58,345 nucleotides of DNA from Paenibacillus xylanivorans (lineage in GTDB: Bacteria; Bacillota; Bacilli; Paenibacillales; Paenibacillaceae). This document shows, one piece after another, positions 27,311 through 35,799 of the stretch. Each line of letters starts with the position of its first letter. Position 1 is the first letter of the stretch. The stretch lies in NCBI RefSeq assembly GCF_001280595.1, contig NZ_LITU01000036.1, positions 272,904 through 331,248 of the forward strand, given 5' to 3'. The notes below the pieces were generated by a model that ran no database searches, had not been told where the DNA came from, and saw only the letters and a program-made list of their open reading frames with translations. The translations under genes were made by a program, and so were the position numbers.

Positions 27311-27572
27311 TGCAATCTTCATCTCCTGTAATCCAATATTTTACTTCTATTATATTATATCGGAAACACATTACATAAAAGTGAATCATATTGGAGCAGA
27401 ATCTCGGATAAGAGGAACATTCGACATCTTCCTAGATGGTGTTGAAAAATATTGTTAATGGATGAACTCGTAACCCATGATTGAGGAACAAATTTAAAAT
27501 GTTCAGTGTATAGTGAATACAGGTGGAGTAATACTATTTTAGTATAAACCTCAAAAAGTGGAGGGGATTTAT

Positions 27573-27776
27573 ATGATTGAAGTGAACATACTTGATATGA
27601 CGGCCCCTAAAAACAACCGGAAGCGTATGGAAGTTATTATCACTTCGTCATCCAGCAAAATTCGTTCCGAGGACGAAATGATTCTACTGATGAAAACAGC
27701 TCGCAATCGTTTCAAAAAAAGCCTTGAATCCGGACGAATCGAAATCATTAACGAGCGAGAATGGAAGCTGCGTTAA
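27573..27776 (+). CDS. Small hypothetical protein
   Basis: 67 residues, start MIEVNILDM; GGAGGGG six bases upstream makes it a convincing gene. Middle TSSSSKIRSEDEMILLMKTARNRFKKSLESGR is basic and helical; no family recognised. It precedes the nucleotidyltransferase remnant at 27833 on the same strand and may once have been its operon partner. Confidence 0.65.
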   Translation: MIEVNILDMTAPKNNRKRMEVIITSSSSKIRSEDEMILLMKTARNRFKKSLESGRIEIINEREWKLR

Positions 27777-27832
27777 GAATATGGGTGAACTATGGACCGA
27801 ATAGAAACGCCTGAAATGCAGGAAAGAATCAA

Positions 27833-28162
27833 GTGGGACATTATTACGTGTCCGAAATGGACATCCCAATTGAAATCCCTTCTGATACACTAGAAGGTTC
27901 AAAAGATAAGATTATCAAATTAATCACACCAGAAGGTTACTGTTATGTAATTGGAATAGATGACCTTATTTTGGATCGCTTAAGAGCATCCGAGTATTGG
28001 AGTGATGCTCGAAGTTTAGAGTGGGCACGTTACCTGATTTATAGCCAGTTTGAGTCCATAGACTTAACATATATGAGAGAAGTTGCATCCAAAGAAGATC
28101 CCAAACTTGCAGCGCGATTTGAACAAGAATACCAATGGGTCACACTCCATATGTTTAAATAA
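27833..28162 (+). pseudogene. C-terminal remnant of a DUF6036-like nucleotidyltransferase
   Basis: 109 residues open from a GTG with no ribosome site. The sequence MDIPIEIPSDTLEGSKDKI, then YVIGIDDLILDRLRA, then the W-SDARSLEWARYLI helix matches the C-terminal half of nucleotidyltransferase-like proteins of the DUF6036/AbiEii-antitoxin kind. The N-terminal half, with the NTase GG/GS and Asp motifs, is missing; in frame there is a stop (tga) shortly upstream at about 27812. It looks like a deletion derivative. The family assignment is from recalled resemblance. Confidence 0.6.
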
Positions 28163-28190
28163 CAGGAACCCCAACGAAGGGGTTCCTGTT
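28161..28190. terminator. Bidirectional terminator between remnant gene and serS
   Basis: Perfect 12-bp stem AACAGGAACCCC/GGGGTTCCTGTT with a 6-base loop, overlapping the stop of the remnant and just beyond the serS stop. Confidence 0.8.
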
Positions 28191-28216
28191 TGCTTTCTAT
28201 TTTAGCTGACAACCTT

Positions 28217-29515
28217 TTAATTCTCTTCCTCCTGGTGTGGCAAAATCAAATATTCGGTACCGCCCATATAGGGCTGAAGTGCGGCTGGGATGCGAATGCT
28301 TCCATCCGCCTGCTGATGATTTTCCAACAATGGAATCAGGATGCGTGGCGAAGCCACAGCCGTATTGTTCAACGTATGGCAGTATGCGAGCTTGCCTTCG
28401 GCATCGCGACAGCGAATATTCGAGCGCCGAGCCTGGAAGTCATGCAGATTCGACGACGAATGTGTCTCTCCGTATGCATTGCGGCTTGGCATCCAGGTCT
28501 CAATATCATACTGTTTGTACGTTTTCTGCGACATATCGCCTGTACACACAGCAACCACACGATAAGGCAGTTCCAGCAATTGCAGCAATTCCTCGGCGTG
28601 TCCCGTAATTTCCTGCAGCATTCGCTCCGATTCTTCTGCATCCGGTGCACAGAGAATGACCTGTTCCACTTTGGCAAATTGGTGCACTCGGTACAACCCT
28701 CTTACATCCCGGCCACCCGAGCCGACCTCACTGCGGAAACACGTCGATACGGCAGCCAGCTTGATTGGCTTCTCCACATCTACAATCTCATCTGCATAAT
28801 ACGAGACCAGCGGCACTTCCGATGTTCCCACCAGCCACTTGTTCTCGCCTTCCAATTCATAAACCTGATCCCGGCCTGTGGGGAAGAACCCCGTATTCAA
28901 GAGTGTATTCTCCCTCACCATCAATGGAACCTCCATTGGCGTAAATCCATGCTTCAGCAGCAAATCAAGCGCAAGTTGCTGTACAGCCCGATGCAGGAGC
29001 AATCCTGCTCCTTTGAGCACGTAGCTTCGTGTTCCGCCGATTTTCACTCCACGTGGGATATCGATTAGATCATGCCGTTCACCGAGTTCTACGTGATCCT
29101 TGGCCTCATAATCGAATACCGGCAGCTCACCCACACGTCTCAGCTCCACATTATCCTCATCCGATGCGCCAATTGGCGTATCCGGCGATACGACATTGGG
29201 TACCAACCATTGCAGCCTTGTTACTTCCTCTTGCACAACGGCAAGCTTGGCTTCTACCTGTTCCAGTTGATTATTGAGCTGTTTCACCTGTTCCCTTAAA
29301 CCTTCGGCCTGTTCACGCTCACCGGCTTGCATCAGCTTGCCGATATCCGCAGATAACGAATTACGCACTCTACGGCCTTCTTCCGTTTCCAGTAAAAGTG
29401 CTCTGCGCTCTGCGTCCCTTCCCAACAATTCATGAATACTGATATTGATTCTCTTTCCGTCTGCCGCAGCTTGCACCTCTTCTGCATGCTCCCGAATCCA
29501 CTTCATTTCCAACAT
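28217..29515 (-). CDS. serS: Seryl-tRNA synthetase
   Basis: 432 residues from the ATG at 29515 (AAAGGAG eight to nine bases upstream). N-terminal tRNA-binding coiled coil (~30-100, rich in E, Q, L) and a class II catalytic core: motif 2 CFRSEVGSGGRDVRGLYRVHQFAKVE, ETHSSSNLHDFQARR, and motif 3 NNTAVASPRILIPLLENHQ. It charges tRNA-Ser. The N-terminus (MLEMKWIREHAEEV) differs from the usual MLDVKxLRxN start of Bacillus SerS, so this may be a second, T-box-regulated copy. Whether another copy exists is not visible in this window. Confidence 0.95.
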   Translation of the reverse strand: MLEMKWIREHAEEVQAAADGKRINISIHELLGRDAERRALLLETEEGRRVRNSLSADIGKLMQAGEREQAEGLREQVKQLNNQLEQVEAKLAVVQEEVTRLQWLVPNVVSPDTPIGASDEDNVELRRVGELPVFDYEAKDHVELGERHDLIDIPRGVKIGGTRSYVLKGAGLLLHRAVQQLALDLLLKHGFTPMEVPLMVRENTLLNTGFFPTGRDQVYELEGENKWLVGTSEVPLVSYYADEIVDVEKPIKLAAVSTCFRSEVGSGGRDVRGLYRVHQFAKVEQVILCAPDAEESERMLQEITGHAEELLQLLELPYRVVAVCTGDMSQKTYKQYDIETWMPSRNAYGETHSSSNLHDFQARRSNIRCRDAEGKLAYCHTLNNTAVASPRILIPLLENHQQADGSIRIPAALQPYMGGTEYLILPHQEEEN

Positions 29516-29536
29516 GGTCACCGTCTCCTTTGGCTG

Positions 29537-29745
29537 TAAAAATACAAAGAGCGCCCTCATCCCTTGGGACGAGGAGCGCTCTGCTCGCGGTGCCACCCAA
29601 CTTGCCGAACCAGAATATTCTGGTTCAGCCTCTTGGTCCGCGATAACGGGCGGTTCCGGTTAACTTGGGGATTGGTTCGCTCCCCTGGCGAAAACGCCTC
29701 CGAGTTGGATGCTCTTCAACGGCATGGTCCGATCTGTAATTGTTG
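29537..29745 (-). promoter_or_regulatory. T-box leader of serS
   Basis: The minus strand carries the T-box sequence TTGGGTGGCACCGCGAGC (29600-29583), followed by the terminator stem GAGCGCTCCTCGTCCC/GGGATGAGGGCGCTC and TTTGTATTTTT. Upstream are the hairpins GAACCAG-AATATT-CTGGTTC and AGGGGA...TCCCC. Uncharged tRNA-Ser pairing should favour the antiterminator and raise serS expression. The leader is short (about 205 bases); I could not assign the specifier codon with confidence. Confidence 0.9.
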
Positions 29746-29751
29746 TTTTTC

Positions 29752-29781
29752 AGTATATACGAACTTTCGTCTCCATTGCAA
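29752..29781 (-). promoter_or_regulatory. Sigma-A promoter of the serS leader
   Basis: -35 TTGCAA (29781-29776) and -10 TATACT (29757-29752), 18-bp spacer. Confidence 0.7.
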
Positions 29782-29896
29782 GTTATTCGTGCACACCCTT
29801 ACATGTCCTGTTATGATAGAGATTGTTTGTTTTTAGGAAATGCTCCTGAATGGCAGACTTACTACATAAACATCATATTAGAAGGAGTTTTTCTTC

Positions 29897-31132
29897 ATGA
29901 AAAAATTGCTTTGGATTGGATGCTTGTCCTATTTCCTCATCGGGCTTGCCCACGTGGTTCTCGGCTCCATCCTGCCCGTTGCCCTTGAACATTATGGAAA
30001 GGATTACAGTCAGGGAGGTACACTGATATTTGCCCAATTTGCCGGGTTCCTGGGTGGTGTACTGTTATCTCCGTGGTTGAATAAACACTTTGGCAAACGA
30101 GGCGGTCTATTAATCGCCGCGGCTCTGCTATGCATTGCAGAGTTATCCTATATGTTGCTGCCTCCTTGGGGCTGGATGTTCGTTATTGCACCTGCAGCCG
30201 GATTCGGATTCGGCATGATCGAGGCTGTCATTGGTACAATCATCATTGCTGCAATTAAAGATAATACAGCGGTCGCCATGAGCCGACTTGAGGTGTTGTT
30301 TGGTATCGGGGCCATGATCATGCCGCTCATTGCCAGCGGTCTGATTTCTGCCGGATACTGGCGTATGTCATTTCTAGTGGTTGCCGTCTGTGCAGCGATG
30401 ACTTTTATCTTCTGGGCCAAAAGTTCATTTGGCGAGCTGGATAACGAGCTGAGTCGACGTAGCTCAGACCAGACTCCTGAACACACTCACACTGCTGAGT
30501 CGCCAAATGGAACGAATCCTGGAGACATCAAGCCAACCCGTTCAACCTATCGCGGCCGCAATTTGGCTCTTCTGTCTTTATTTGTTCTATTTTTCTTTCT
30601 CTATGTCGGCACCGAAATGAGCCTTGCCAACTTCATGCCAGCCATTCTGATTGAGAAAATGAACATGAAGGAAGCAGGTGCCGCGCTTAGTGTTACCTGC
30701 TTCTGGATCGCCATGTCTGTTGGACGACTGTTTGCCGGATATATTGCGGAAAAATTTCAATATCGCGTCTACGTTCTGTACAGTTGCTTTGCAGCAGTTG
30801 TACTGCTGATGATCTTTCCTTTTACCAACCAGATCTGGTCGGCATTTCTAATCATTCTGTTACTCGGGCTTGCACTGTCGGGCGTGTTCTCCATTGCCCT
30901 CGTTTTCGCCAGCAAAATGCTGCCTGGAACAGAAGAATCTACACCCAGCATACTGATTGCATCAGGTGGGGTAGGCGGTGCCATTCTGCCTTTGGTTACA
31001 GGCTGGAGTCTGGATCATCTCGAAGTTAACCAGTCCGCATGGATGCTGGCCATTTTTGCAGTCGGTCTGCTCATTATTAGCGTGATCGCCTATCAATGGC
31101 AGCGCAGGTATGCTATAAGTTCAGCATCGTAA
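29897..31132 (+). CDS. MFS transporter, GlcP/FucP-like sugar symporter group
   Basis: 411 residues, 12 membrane segments with a hydrophilic central loop (~190-220, rich in S, T, H, N). FAQFAGFLGGVLLSPWLNKHFGKR after segment 2 and MSRLEVLFGIGAMIMPL are close to the glucose/mannose:H+ symporter GlcP, and LYVGTEMSLANFMPAILIEKM matches its segment 7. Substrate is likely a hexose but unproven. GAAGGAG precedes the ATG. Divergent from the T-box/serS transcript. Confidence 0.85.
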   Translation: MKKLLWIGCLSYFLIGLAHVVLGSILPVALEHYGKDYSQGGTLIFAQFAGFLGGVLLSPWLNKHFGKRGGLLIAAALLCIAELSYMLLPPWGWMFVIAPAAGFGFGMIEAVIGTIIIAAIKDNTAVAMSRLEVLFGIGAMIMPLIASGLISAGYWRMSFLVVAVCAAMTFIFWAKSSFGELDNELSRRSSDQTPEHTHTAESPNGTNPGDIKPTRSTYRGRNLALLSLFVLFFFLYVGTEMSLANFMPAILIEKMNMKEAGAALSVTCFWIAMSVGRLFAGYIAEKFQYRVYVLYSCFAAVVLLMIFPFTNQIWSAFLIILLLGLALSGVFSIALVFASKMLPGTEESTPSILIASGGVGGAILPLVTGWSLDHLEVNQSAWMLAIFAVGLLIISVIAYQWQRRYAISSAS

Positions 31133-31187
31133 CATCTGCCAAGCAGAATATAATTAGGATTCAATTGAATATAGCTGTAACAAGATT

Positions 31188-31226
31188 GGCTTCGTAGCAG
31201 TAAATGCTATGAAGCCTTTTTAATTT
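31188..31226 (+). terminator. Terminator of the MFS gene
   Basis: Stem 31188-31199 with 31205-31216 (GGCTTC-TAGCA/TGCTA-GAAGCC, one mismatch) and a T5 run. Confidence 0.9.
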
Positions 31227-31315
31227 AAAAATGAACAATTACTTCTTTATCTTAGAGCAGTGGACGATTGCCCAGGAAATACTTTCAGGTGCTTTAAATC
31301 CGGAACTAATGTTAC

Positions 31316-31813
31316 TTAGGTTGAAGGGACTACACTCCCTTTTTCCTTAATGAATTTACCGAATACATATCGAACGAGTGGTCCCAGAATAATAATTTGG
31401 TAAGGAAGCGCCAGGCTGAGATTACGAGCAATCGTATGAAGATACGTACTTAGTACGGATGCTCCATTTGACTGATTCGCAAGATAAGCGGAAATCATTC
31501 CGTACAAGGACATGATCAGAACCATTCCAATGACCATGAAAAATGACATAGCGAGCACGCCCAAGATTTTGTTGGACTTGTCAAAAGGTAAGGAAAATGC
31601 AATTTTTCTCGCTACAGGTCCAACGATGAAGGACTCCACCAGGAACGCAATGATAAAGCACAATATGAATTGAAGCAGTATTTCAAGCGGGGACATCTTG
31701 CTCAATAACCCATTGTGCCATAAATTGAAGGTCATCATGACGACAACCATCCCTGTGCACATCATCAATCCAAAATAAATATGTTCCTTTTTCGTTGTTG
31801 GCAATGCTCTCAT
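31316..31813 (-). CDS. DUF2798 membrane protein
   Basis: 165 residues with four membrane segments in two similar halves. Each half has a hydrophobic segment ending in a G-P motif (FIVGPVARKIAF; IILGPLVRYVFGKF), the DUF2798 pattern. Function unknown. Converges with the MFS gene and diverges from the VOC gene. Confidence 0.8.
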   Translation of the reverse strand: MRALPTTKKEHIYFGLMMCTGMVVVMMTFNLWHNGLLSKMSPLEILLQFILCFIIAFLVESFIVGPVARKIAFSLPFDKSNKILGVLAMSFFMVIGMVLIMSLYGMISAYLANQSNGASVLSTYLHTIARNLSLALPYQIIILGPLVRYVFGKFIKEKGSVVPST

Positions 31814-31910
31814 CCTTTCTGTTTATCTTCGTAATTATAGAGATCACATCCCCCTCTTCATAAGTGAACATTCTGTGAACAATTCTAACTTTTCCAAATA
31901 TAAATCGGAT

Positions 31911-31939
31911 TTGACAACCCCGTAGTCCAGCCCTATGAT
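31911..31939 (+). promoter_or_regulatory. Sigma-A promoter of the VOC-SDR pair
   Basis: TTGACA (31911-31916), 17-bp spacer, TATGAT (31934-31939), about 50 bases before the VOC start. Confidence 0.75.
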
Positions 31940-31990
31940 ATTCCTTAAAATGGAAGAATGATTCATCTACTATTAAGGAGGATTTTGATT

Positions 31991-32377
31991 ATGAGTTTTC
32001 AAAAACGCATTGACCATATCGGCATCGCCGTTCGTGATCTGGAGACCACACTCCGTTTCTATACGGAGATTGTTGGTCTTGAATTAAAAGACCGGGTAAT
32101 CCATACCAACGGCATCATTCAGCTTGCCTTTCTCGGCTTCAATGGAAGCAACGAGACCGAGATTGAGTTGATTCAGGGATATAGCGACAAGCTGCCTTCT
32201 GAAGGAACGGTGCACCATTTTGCCATCCATGTGGATGACCTTGAATCCGAATACGAGCGTATTAAGGCGACCGAGGCGGAGTTTATTGATGGTGAGATTA
32301 TTACACTGCCCAACGGTTACCGTTATTTCTTCATCTATGGACCCGAGAAGGAATGGATTGAGTTCTTCCATCGCTAA
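31991..32377 (+). CDS. VOC (glyoxalase/bleomycin-resistance) family protein
   Basis: 128 residues; AAGGAGG nine bases before the ATG at 31991. Two beta-alpha-beta-beta-beta units with metal-ligand positions in HIGIAVRDL (His), ETEIELIQG (Glu), HHFAIHVDDL (His) and EWIEFFHR (Glu), as in glyoxalase I and methylmalonyl-CoA epimerase. The exact substrate is unknown. Followed 16 bases later by an SDR gene, probably one operon. Confidence 0.88.
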   Translation: MSFQKRIDHIGIAVRDLETTLRFYTEIVGLELKDRVIHTNGIIQLAFLGFNGSNETEIELIQGYSDKLPSEGTVHHFAIHVDDLESEYERIKATEAEFIDGEIITLPNGYRYFFIYGPEKEWIEFFHR

Positions 32378-32393
32378 GAATTGGAGCTGATTT

Positions 32394-33149
32394 ATGAACA
32401 TTTTAATTACCGGAGCAGCCGGAAAAATTGGACAGGACTTGTCCCAACATTTATCAGAGGCATTTCACCTTCGACTAACGGATTTGAATATCGACAGACT
32501 GCAAACGTATCAAGGGACAAGCCATGAGATCATGACACTTGATGTAACAGATCCCGAAGCCTGTCAGCACGCTTGCGAAGGCATGGATATGGTTGTACAT
32601 CTGGCGGGAGATCCTTCCCCGCATGCAGGGTTTTATGAATCTTTGTTGGATATCAATATCAAGGGTACATTTAATGTATTCCGTGCAGCTAAAGACCAAG
32701 GTGTGCGGAGAGTCATTCTGGCAAGCAGTGCACAGACGATCGAGGGATATCCCATTGATGCTCAAGTCTATCCGGACATGCCGACACGCCCACGGAATTT
32801 GTACGGGGTTAGCAAATGTTTTGGTGAATCGCTCGCTTCCTACTTTGCATATACCGAAGGTTTACAAAGTGTTGCGATACGTATTGGGGCATATGATGAT
32901 TTTCAACCGGATGGGCCGCCGCTGGAGGCTCGTGATATGAGCGCGTATATTAGTCCGGCCGACTTGTGTGATTTGATGTTCAAAGCAATTACAGCTACAG
33001 ATCTGGAGCCTTTCACCATACTTCATGGGATCTCGAATAATCGGTTTAAACGATTGAATCTGGAAGCCACGCAGAAACAGGTAGGATATAACCCGAAATC
33101 CGATGCTTTTGCACTCAGTCAGATTTCCCTATACGATACGCCACGATAA
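32394..33149 (+). CDS. NAD(P)-dependent epimerase/dehydrogenase (extended SDR)
   Basis: 251 residues. Rossmann motif GAAGKIGQ at ~7-14, acidic cofactor-selecting region LTDLN (suggests NAD), HLAGDPSP, ASSAQT, and catalytic YGVSK. The length and the Y-x-x-x-K context resemble uronate dehydrogenase-like members. Substrate not determined. Confidence 0.88.
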   Translation: MNILITGAAGKIGQDLSQHLSEAFHLRLTDLNIDRLQTYQGTSHEIMTLDVTDPEACQHACEGMDMVVHLAGDPSPHAGFYESLLDINIKGTFNVFRAAKDQGVRRVILASSAQTIEGYPIDAQVYPDMPTRPRNLYGVSKCFGESLASYFAYTEGLQSVAIRIGAYDDFQPDGPPLEARDMSAYISPADLCDLMFKAITATDLEPFTILHGISNNRFKRLNLEATQKQVGYNPKSDAFALSQISLYDTPR

Positions 33150-33171
33150 ATTGTTGAAAATGATACATCGA

Positions 33172-33212
33172 GAGAGGCTGTTATACGTATGTATAACGGC
33201 CTCTTTGTTTAC
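33172..33212 (+). terminator. Terminator of the VOC-SDR operon
   Basis: Stem GAGGC-GTTATAC/GTATAAC-GCCTC around GTAT (about 33174-33203), then TTTGTTT. Confidence 0.85.
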
Positions 33213-33241
33213 TGTACTCGTCCCTCCATCCAGTTCCTGAC

Positions 33242-33270
33242 TGGACATGCATCGGCCTCTGGCCTATAAT
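33242..33270 (+). promoter_or_regulatory. Promoter of the thiamine-transport operon
   Basis: TGGACA (33242-33247), 17-bp spacer, TATAAT (33265-33270). Confidence 0.7.
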
Positions 33271-33303
33271 TACACCTAGTAATGCCCGTAACTTCATAGT
33301 TTC

Positions 33304-33394
33304 CCAGGGGAGTCGGAATTGGCCGGCTGAGAGTGTATCCCACCAAGATACTGACCCTTAGACCTGATCTGGATCATGCCAGCGTAGGAATCGG
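33304..33394 (+). promoter_or_regulatory. TPP riboswitch (THI element)
   Basis: Contains CCAGGGGAG, GGCTGAGAG, ACCCTTAGACCTGATCTGGA and CATGCCAGCGTAGG in order, the conserved core of the thiamine pyrophosphate aptamer. With the terminator at 33456-33484 it should switch the thi operon off when TPP is high. Confidence 0.96.
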
Positions 33395-33455
33395 AGTATA
33401 TCGAATTGGCCCAGCCTAGCCTCTTTGCTGAGTGCCACATCTCTAACGCCTGCAC

Positions 33456-33484
33456 GCGTCCCGGATTAACGGGGCGCTTTTTTA
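33456..33484 (+). terminator. Terminator of the TPP riboswitch expression platform
   Basis: Stem GCGTCCCG/CGGGGCGC with one GU pair and a T6 run. The 150 bases that follow before thiY hold only small dyads. Confidence 0.85.
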
Positions 33485-33635
33485 ATGTTCTTTTATATAG
33501 CCAGAGAGCTAAAAAAAAGTGACGTCATCCGGATCATAGCTGGTATAAATCTGTCGATTTATGCAAGAAGCTTGGATATGAAGCCAAGGAGTACCCCGCG
33601 CCACTGGCCGGACAACATGAAGGAGAGATTCAAAG

Positions 33636-34676
33636 ATGAGATGGCGTAAAATGACGGGACTGCTGCTCTTGTGCGTGATGCTGGTAACTGTGGCCGCTTG
33701 CGGCAGCAAAGAAGCTGCACCTTCAGGAGAGAACAGCAGCAGCAACACCGAAAACAGTAGAGACGGTGACAATGCAGCCCTCAAGGACATTAAAGTGGTG
33801 CTGGACTGGACACCAAATACGAATCATACCGGCCTGTATGCGGCCGTAGATCAAGGTTTTTATAAAGCTGAGGGCTTAAATGTGGAGATTGTACAGCCGG
33901 GTGCCGGAGGCGCGGATACAATGGTGGCTTCGAATGAAGTGCCTTTTGGCGTAAGTTATCAGGAGAGTGTAACCCAGGCCCGCACACAGGGCGTACCGCT
34001 CGTGTCCATCGCTGCAGTTATTCAGCATAACACGTCCGGATTTGCAGCTCCGGTTGATCGGAACATCAAGTCACCCAAAGACTTTCAAGGTAAAACCTAT
34101 GGTGGCTGGGGCTCCCCGGTAGAAGAGGCCGTGATGCAGTCCATTATGGAAGGCGAAGGCGCCGATGTATCCAAAGTAAAAAATATTAGCATGGGCGATG
34201 CAGACTTTTTCACCGCTGTGAAACGCGATATTGATTTTGCCTGGATTTTCTACGCATGGACGGGTATTGAAGCCGAACTTCGCGGAGAGCCGATCGACAT
34301 GCTGTATGTGAAGGATTATTCCGAGGCACTGGACTACTACACACCTGTACTCGTTACCAATGAAAAGACGATTCAGAACGATCCCGAGCTGGTTAAAGCG
34401 TTCTTGAAAGCAACTTCCGAAGGATATCAATATGCGATTGAACATCCCGAAGAAGCTGCCAACATTCTGATCAAGGCCGTACCAGATCTGGACAAGGACC
34501 TTGTACTCGCAAGCCAGAAGTGGCTGAGTCCGAAATATCAGGATGATGCACCGCGCTGGGGTGAGCAGAAGCAGGAAGTATGGCAGAACTACACGGATTG
34601 GATGTTTAGCAAAAAACTGCTCGATGAGCAGGTAGATGTGTCCAAAGCGTATACAAACGAGTTCTTACCCCAATAA
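33636..34676 (+). CDS. thiY: Thiamine-precursor (HMP) ABC transporter substrate-binding lipoprotein ThiY
   Basis: 346 residues. Lipobox VAAC (~19-22) and a Ser/Asn-rich linker; then an NMT1/THI5-like domain: VVLDWTPNTNHTGLYAAVDQGFYKAEGL is the family opening, with pyrimidine-site residues expected in DWTPN and in FAWIFYAWTG. It binds formylaminopyrimidine or hydroxymethylpyrimidine outside the cell. First gene after the TPP riboswitch; GGAGAG precedes the ATG. Confidence 0.93.
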   Translation: MRWRKMTGLLLLCVMLVTVAACGSKEAAPSGENSSSNTENSRDGDNAALKDIKVVLDWTPNTNHTGLYAAVDQGFYKAEGLNVEIVQPGAGGADTMVASNEVPFGVSYQESVTQARTQGVPLVSIAAVIQHNTSGFAAPVDRNIKSPKDFQGKTYGGWGSPVEEAVMQSIMEGEGADVSKVKNISMGDADFFTAVKRDIDFAWIFYAWTGIEAELRGEPIDMLYVKDYSEALDYYTPVLVTNEKTIQNDPELVKAFLKATSEGYQYAIEHPEEAANILIKAVPDLDKDLVLASQKWLSPKYQDDAPRWGEQKQEVWQNYTDWMFSKKLLDEQVDVSKAYTNEFLPQ

Positions 34677-34707
34677 AAATCCAACCCGAAAGGAAAAGTG
34701 ATCTTTC

Positions 34708-34998
34708 ATGGCAAGCACACTACTTAGCATTCAAGTCATTCCCAAAACGCCAAATGGCGAAAATTCCTATCCTTACGTCGATCGTGCCATTGAAGTTATT
34801 CAGCAATCAGGCTTGAAATACCAGGTCAATCCACTCGATACCACGATGGAGGGAGAACTGGAGGAGCTACTGGAGGTTGTCCGCAAAATGCACGAAGTTC
34901 TCGTGGAAGCCGGCAGCCCAAGCATCATCTCACAGATCAAGATCGCCCATAGCCCGAGCGGCTTCAGCATGGACACCCTGACGGAGAAATATCGCTAA
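34708..34998 (+). CDS. Thiamine-binding protein (MTH1187/YkoF family, DUF77)
   Basis: 96 residues. LLSIQVIPKTPN...VDRAIEVIQQSGLKYQVNPLDTTMEG is the DUF77 ferredoxin-like fold that binds thiamine or its pyrimidine in characterised homologues. No signal peptide, so cytoplasmic; it may hand over or buffer the imported precursor. Its stop overlaps the thiX start (TAATG at 34998). Confidence 0.9.
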   Translation: MASTLLSIQVIPKTPNGENSYPYVDRAIEVIQQSGLKYQVNPLDTTMEGELEELLEVVRKMHEVLVEAGSPSIISQIKIAHSPSGFSMDTLTEKYR

Positions 34999-35756
34999 TG
35001 CCTGCCTATTGGAAAAGCGTATGGCCGCCCTTTGTGGCGGTTATTCTCTTTATAGCGGTATGGCAGGGCGCTGTCTCCCTGTTCCATATTGAGAAATGGA
35101 TGCTGCCTGCTCCTTCGGACATCGCCCATGAAGCGGCGTCTCAGGCCGAGCGACTTGGCATGCATGCATGGGCAACAATCCAGCTGACATTGATTGGGTT
35201 CGCAGCAGGCACACTTACGGGATTGCTGATTGCGATGGTGCTACATTTGATTCCATTTTTGAAATCTGCACTCTATCCATTACTTATTCTTAGTCAAAAT
35301 ATACCGACCATTGCGCTTGCCCCGCTCTTGCTGATCTGGTTCGGATTTGGGCTGCTGCCCAAACTGATTACCATCATCCTGGTCTGCTTCTTCCCGGTGG
35401 CTGTAGCCGCCATGGACGGGTTAACCCGCACCGATGCAGCGATGATGAACTATATGCGCATGGCTGGCGCCAAACGCGGCTCGATTTTCTGGAAGCTTGA
35501 GCTTCCACATGCGCTGCCTTCGGTGTTCTCAGGGATCAAAATTGCCGCTACGTACAGCGTCATGGGTGCGATTATCGCCGAATGGATCGGTGCAGATAAG
35601 GGCATCGGGTATTATATGATGCTGCAAAAATCGGCCTATCGGACGGATCGTCTGTTCGTGGCGATCATGATTATTGTGGCACTGAGTCTGCTGCTCTTCC
35701 TGCTCATTGCGCTACTGGAGAAGCTGCTCGTTCGCTGGCGACCGCAAAAGCGATAA
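34998..35756 (+). CDS. thiX: Thiamine-precursor ABC transporter permease ThiX
   Basis: 252 residues, six membrane segments. The EAA-type loop MRMAGAKRGSIFWKLELPHALPSVFSGIKIAA matches SsuC/ThiX permeases. Translationally coupled to the thiamine-binding protein. It couples to ThiZ and receives substrate from ThiY. Confidence 0.93.
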   Translation: MPAYWKSVWPPFVAVILFIAVWQGAVSLFHIEKWMLPAPSDIAHEAASQAERLGMHAWATIQLTLIGFAAGTLTGLLIAMVLHLIPFLKSALYPLLILSQNIPTIALAPLLLIWFGFGLLPKLITIILVCFFPVAVAAMDGLTRTDAAMMNYMRMAGAKRGSIFWKLELPHALPSVFSGIKIAATYSVMGAIIAEWIGADKGIGYYMMLQKSAYRTDRLFVAIMIIVALSLLLFLLIALLEKLLVRWRPQKR

Positions 35757-35799
35757 CTTTGAAATAAGCCCCATATAAAGGTTAGGAAGTGATGACGAG

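Noticed and set aside
28190..29068. 292-codon plus-strand frame
   Set aside because: Antisense to serS; no family resemblance, overlaps the serS terminator region.
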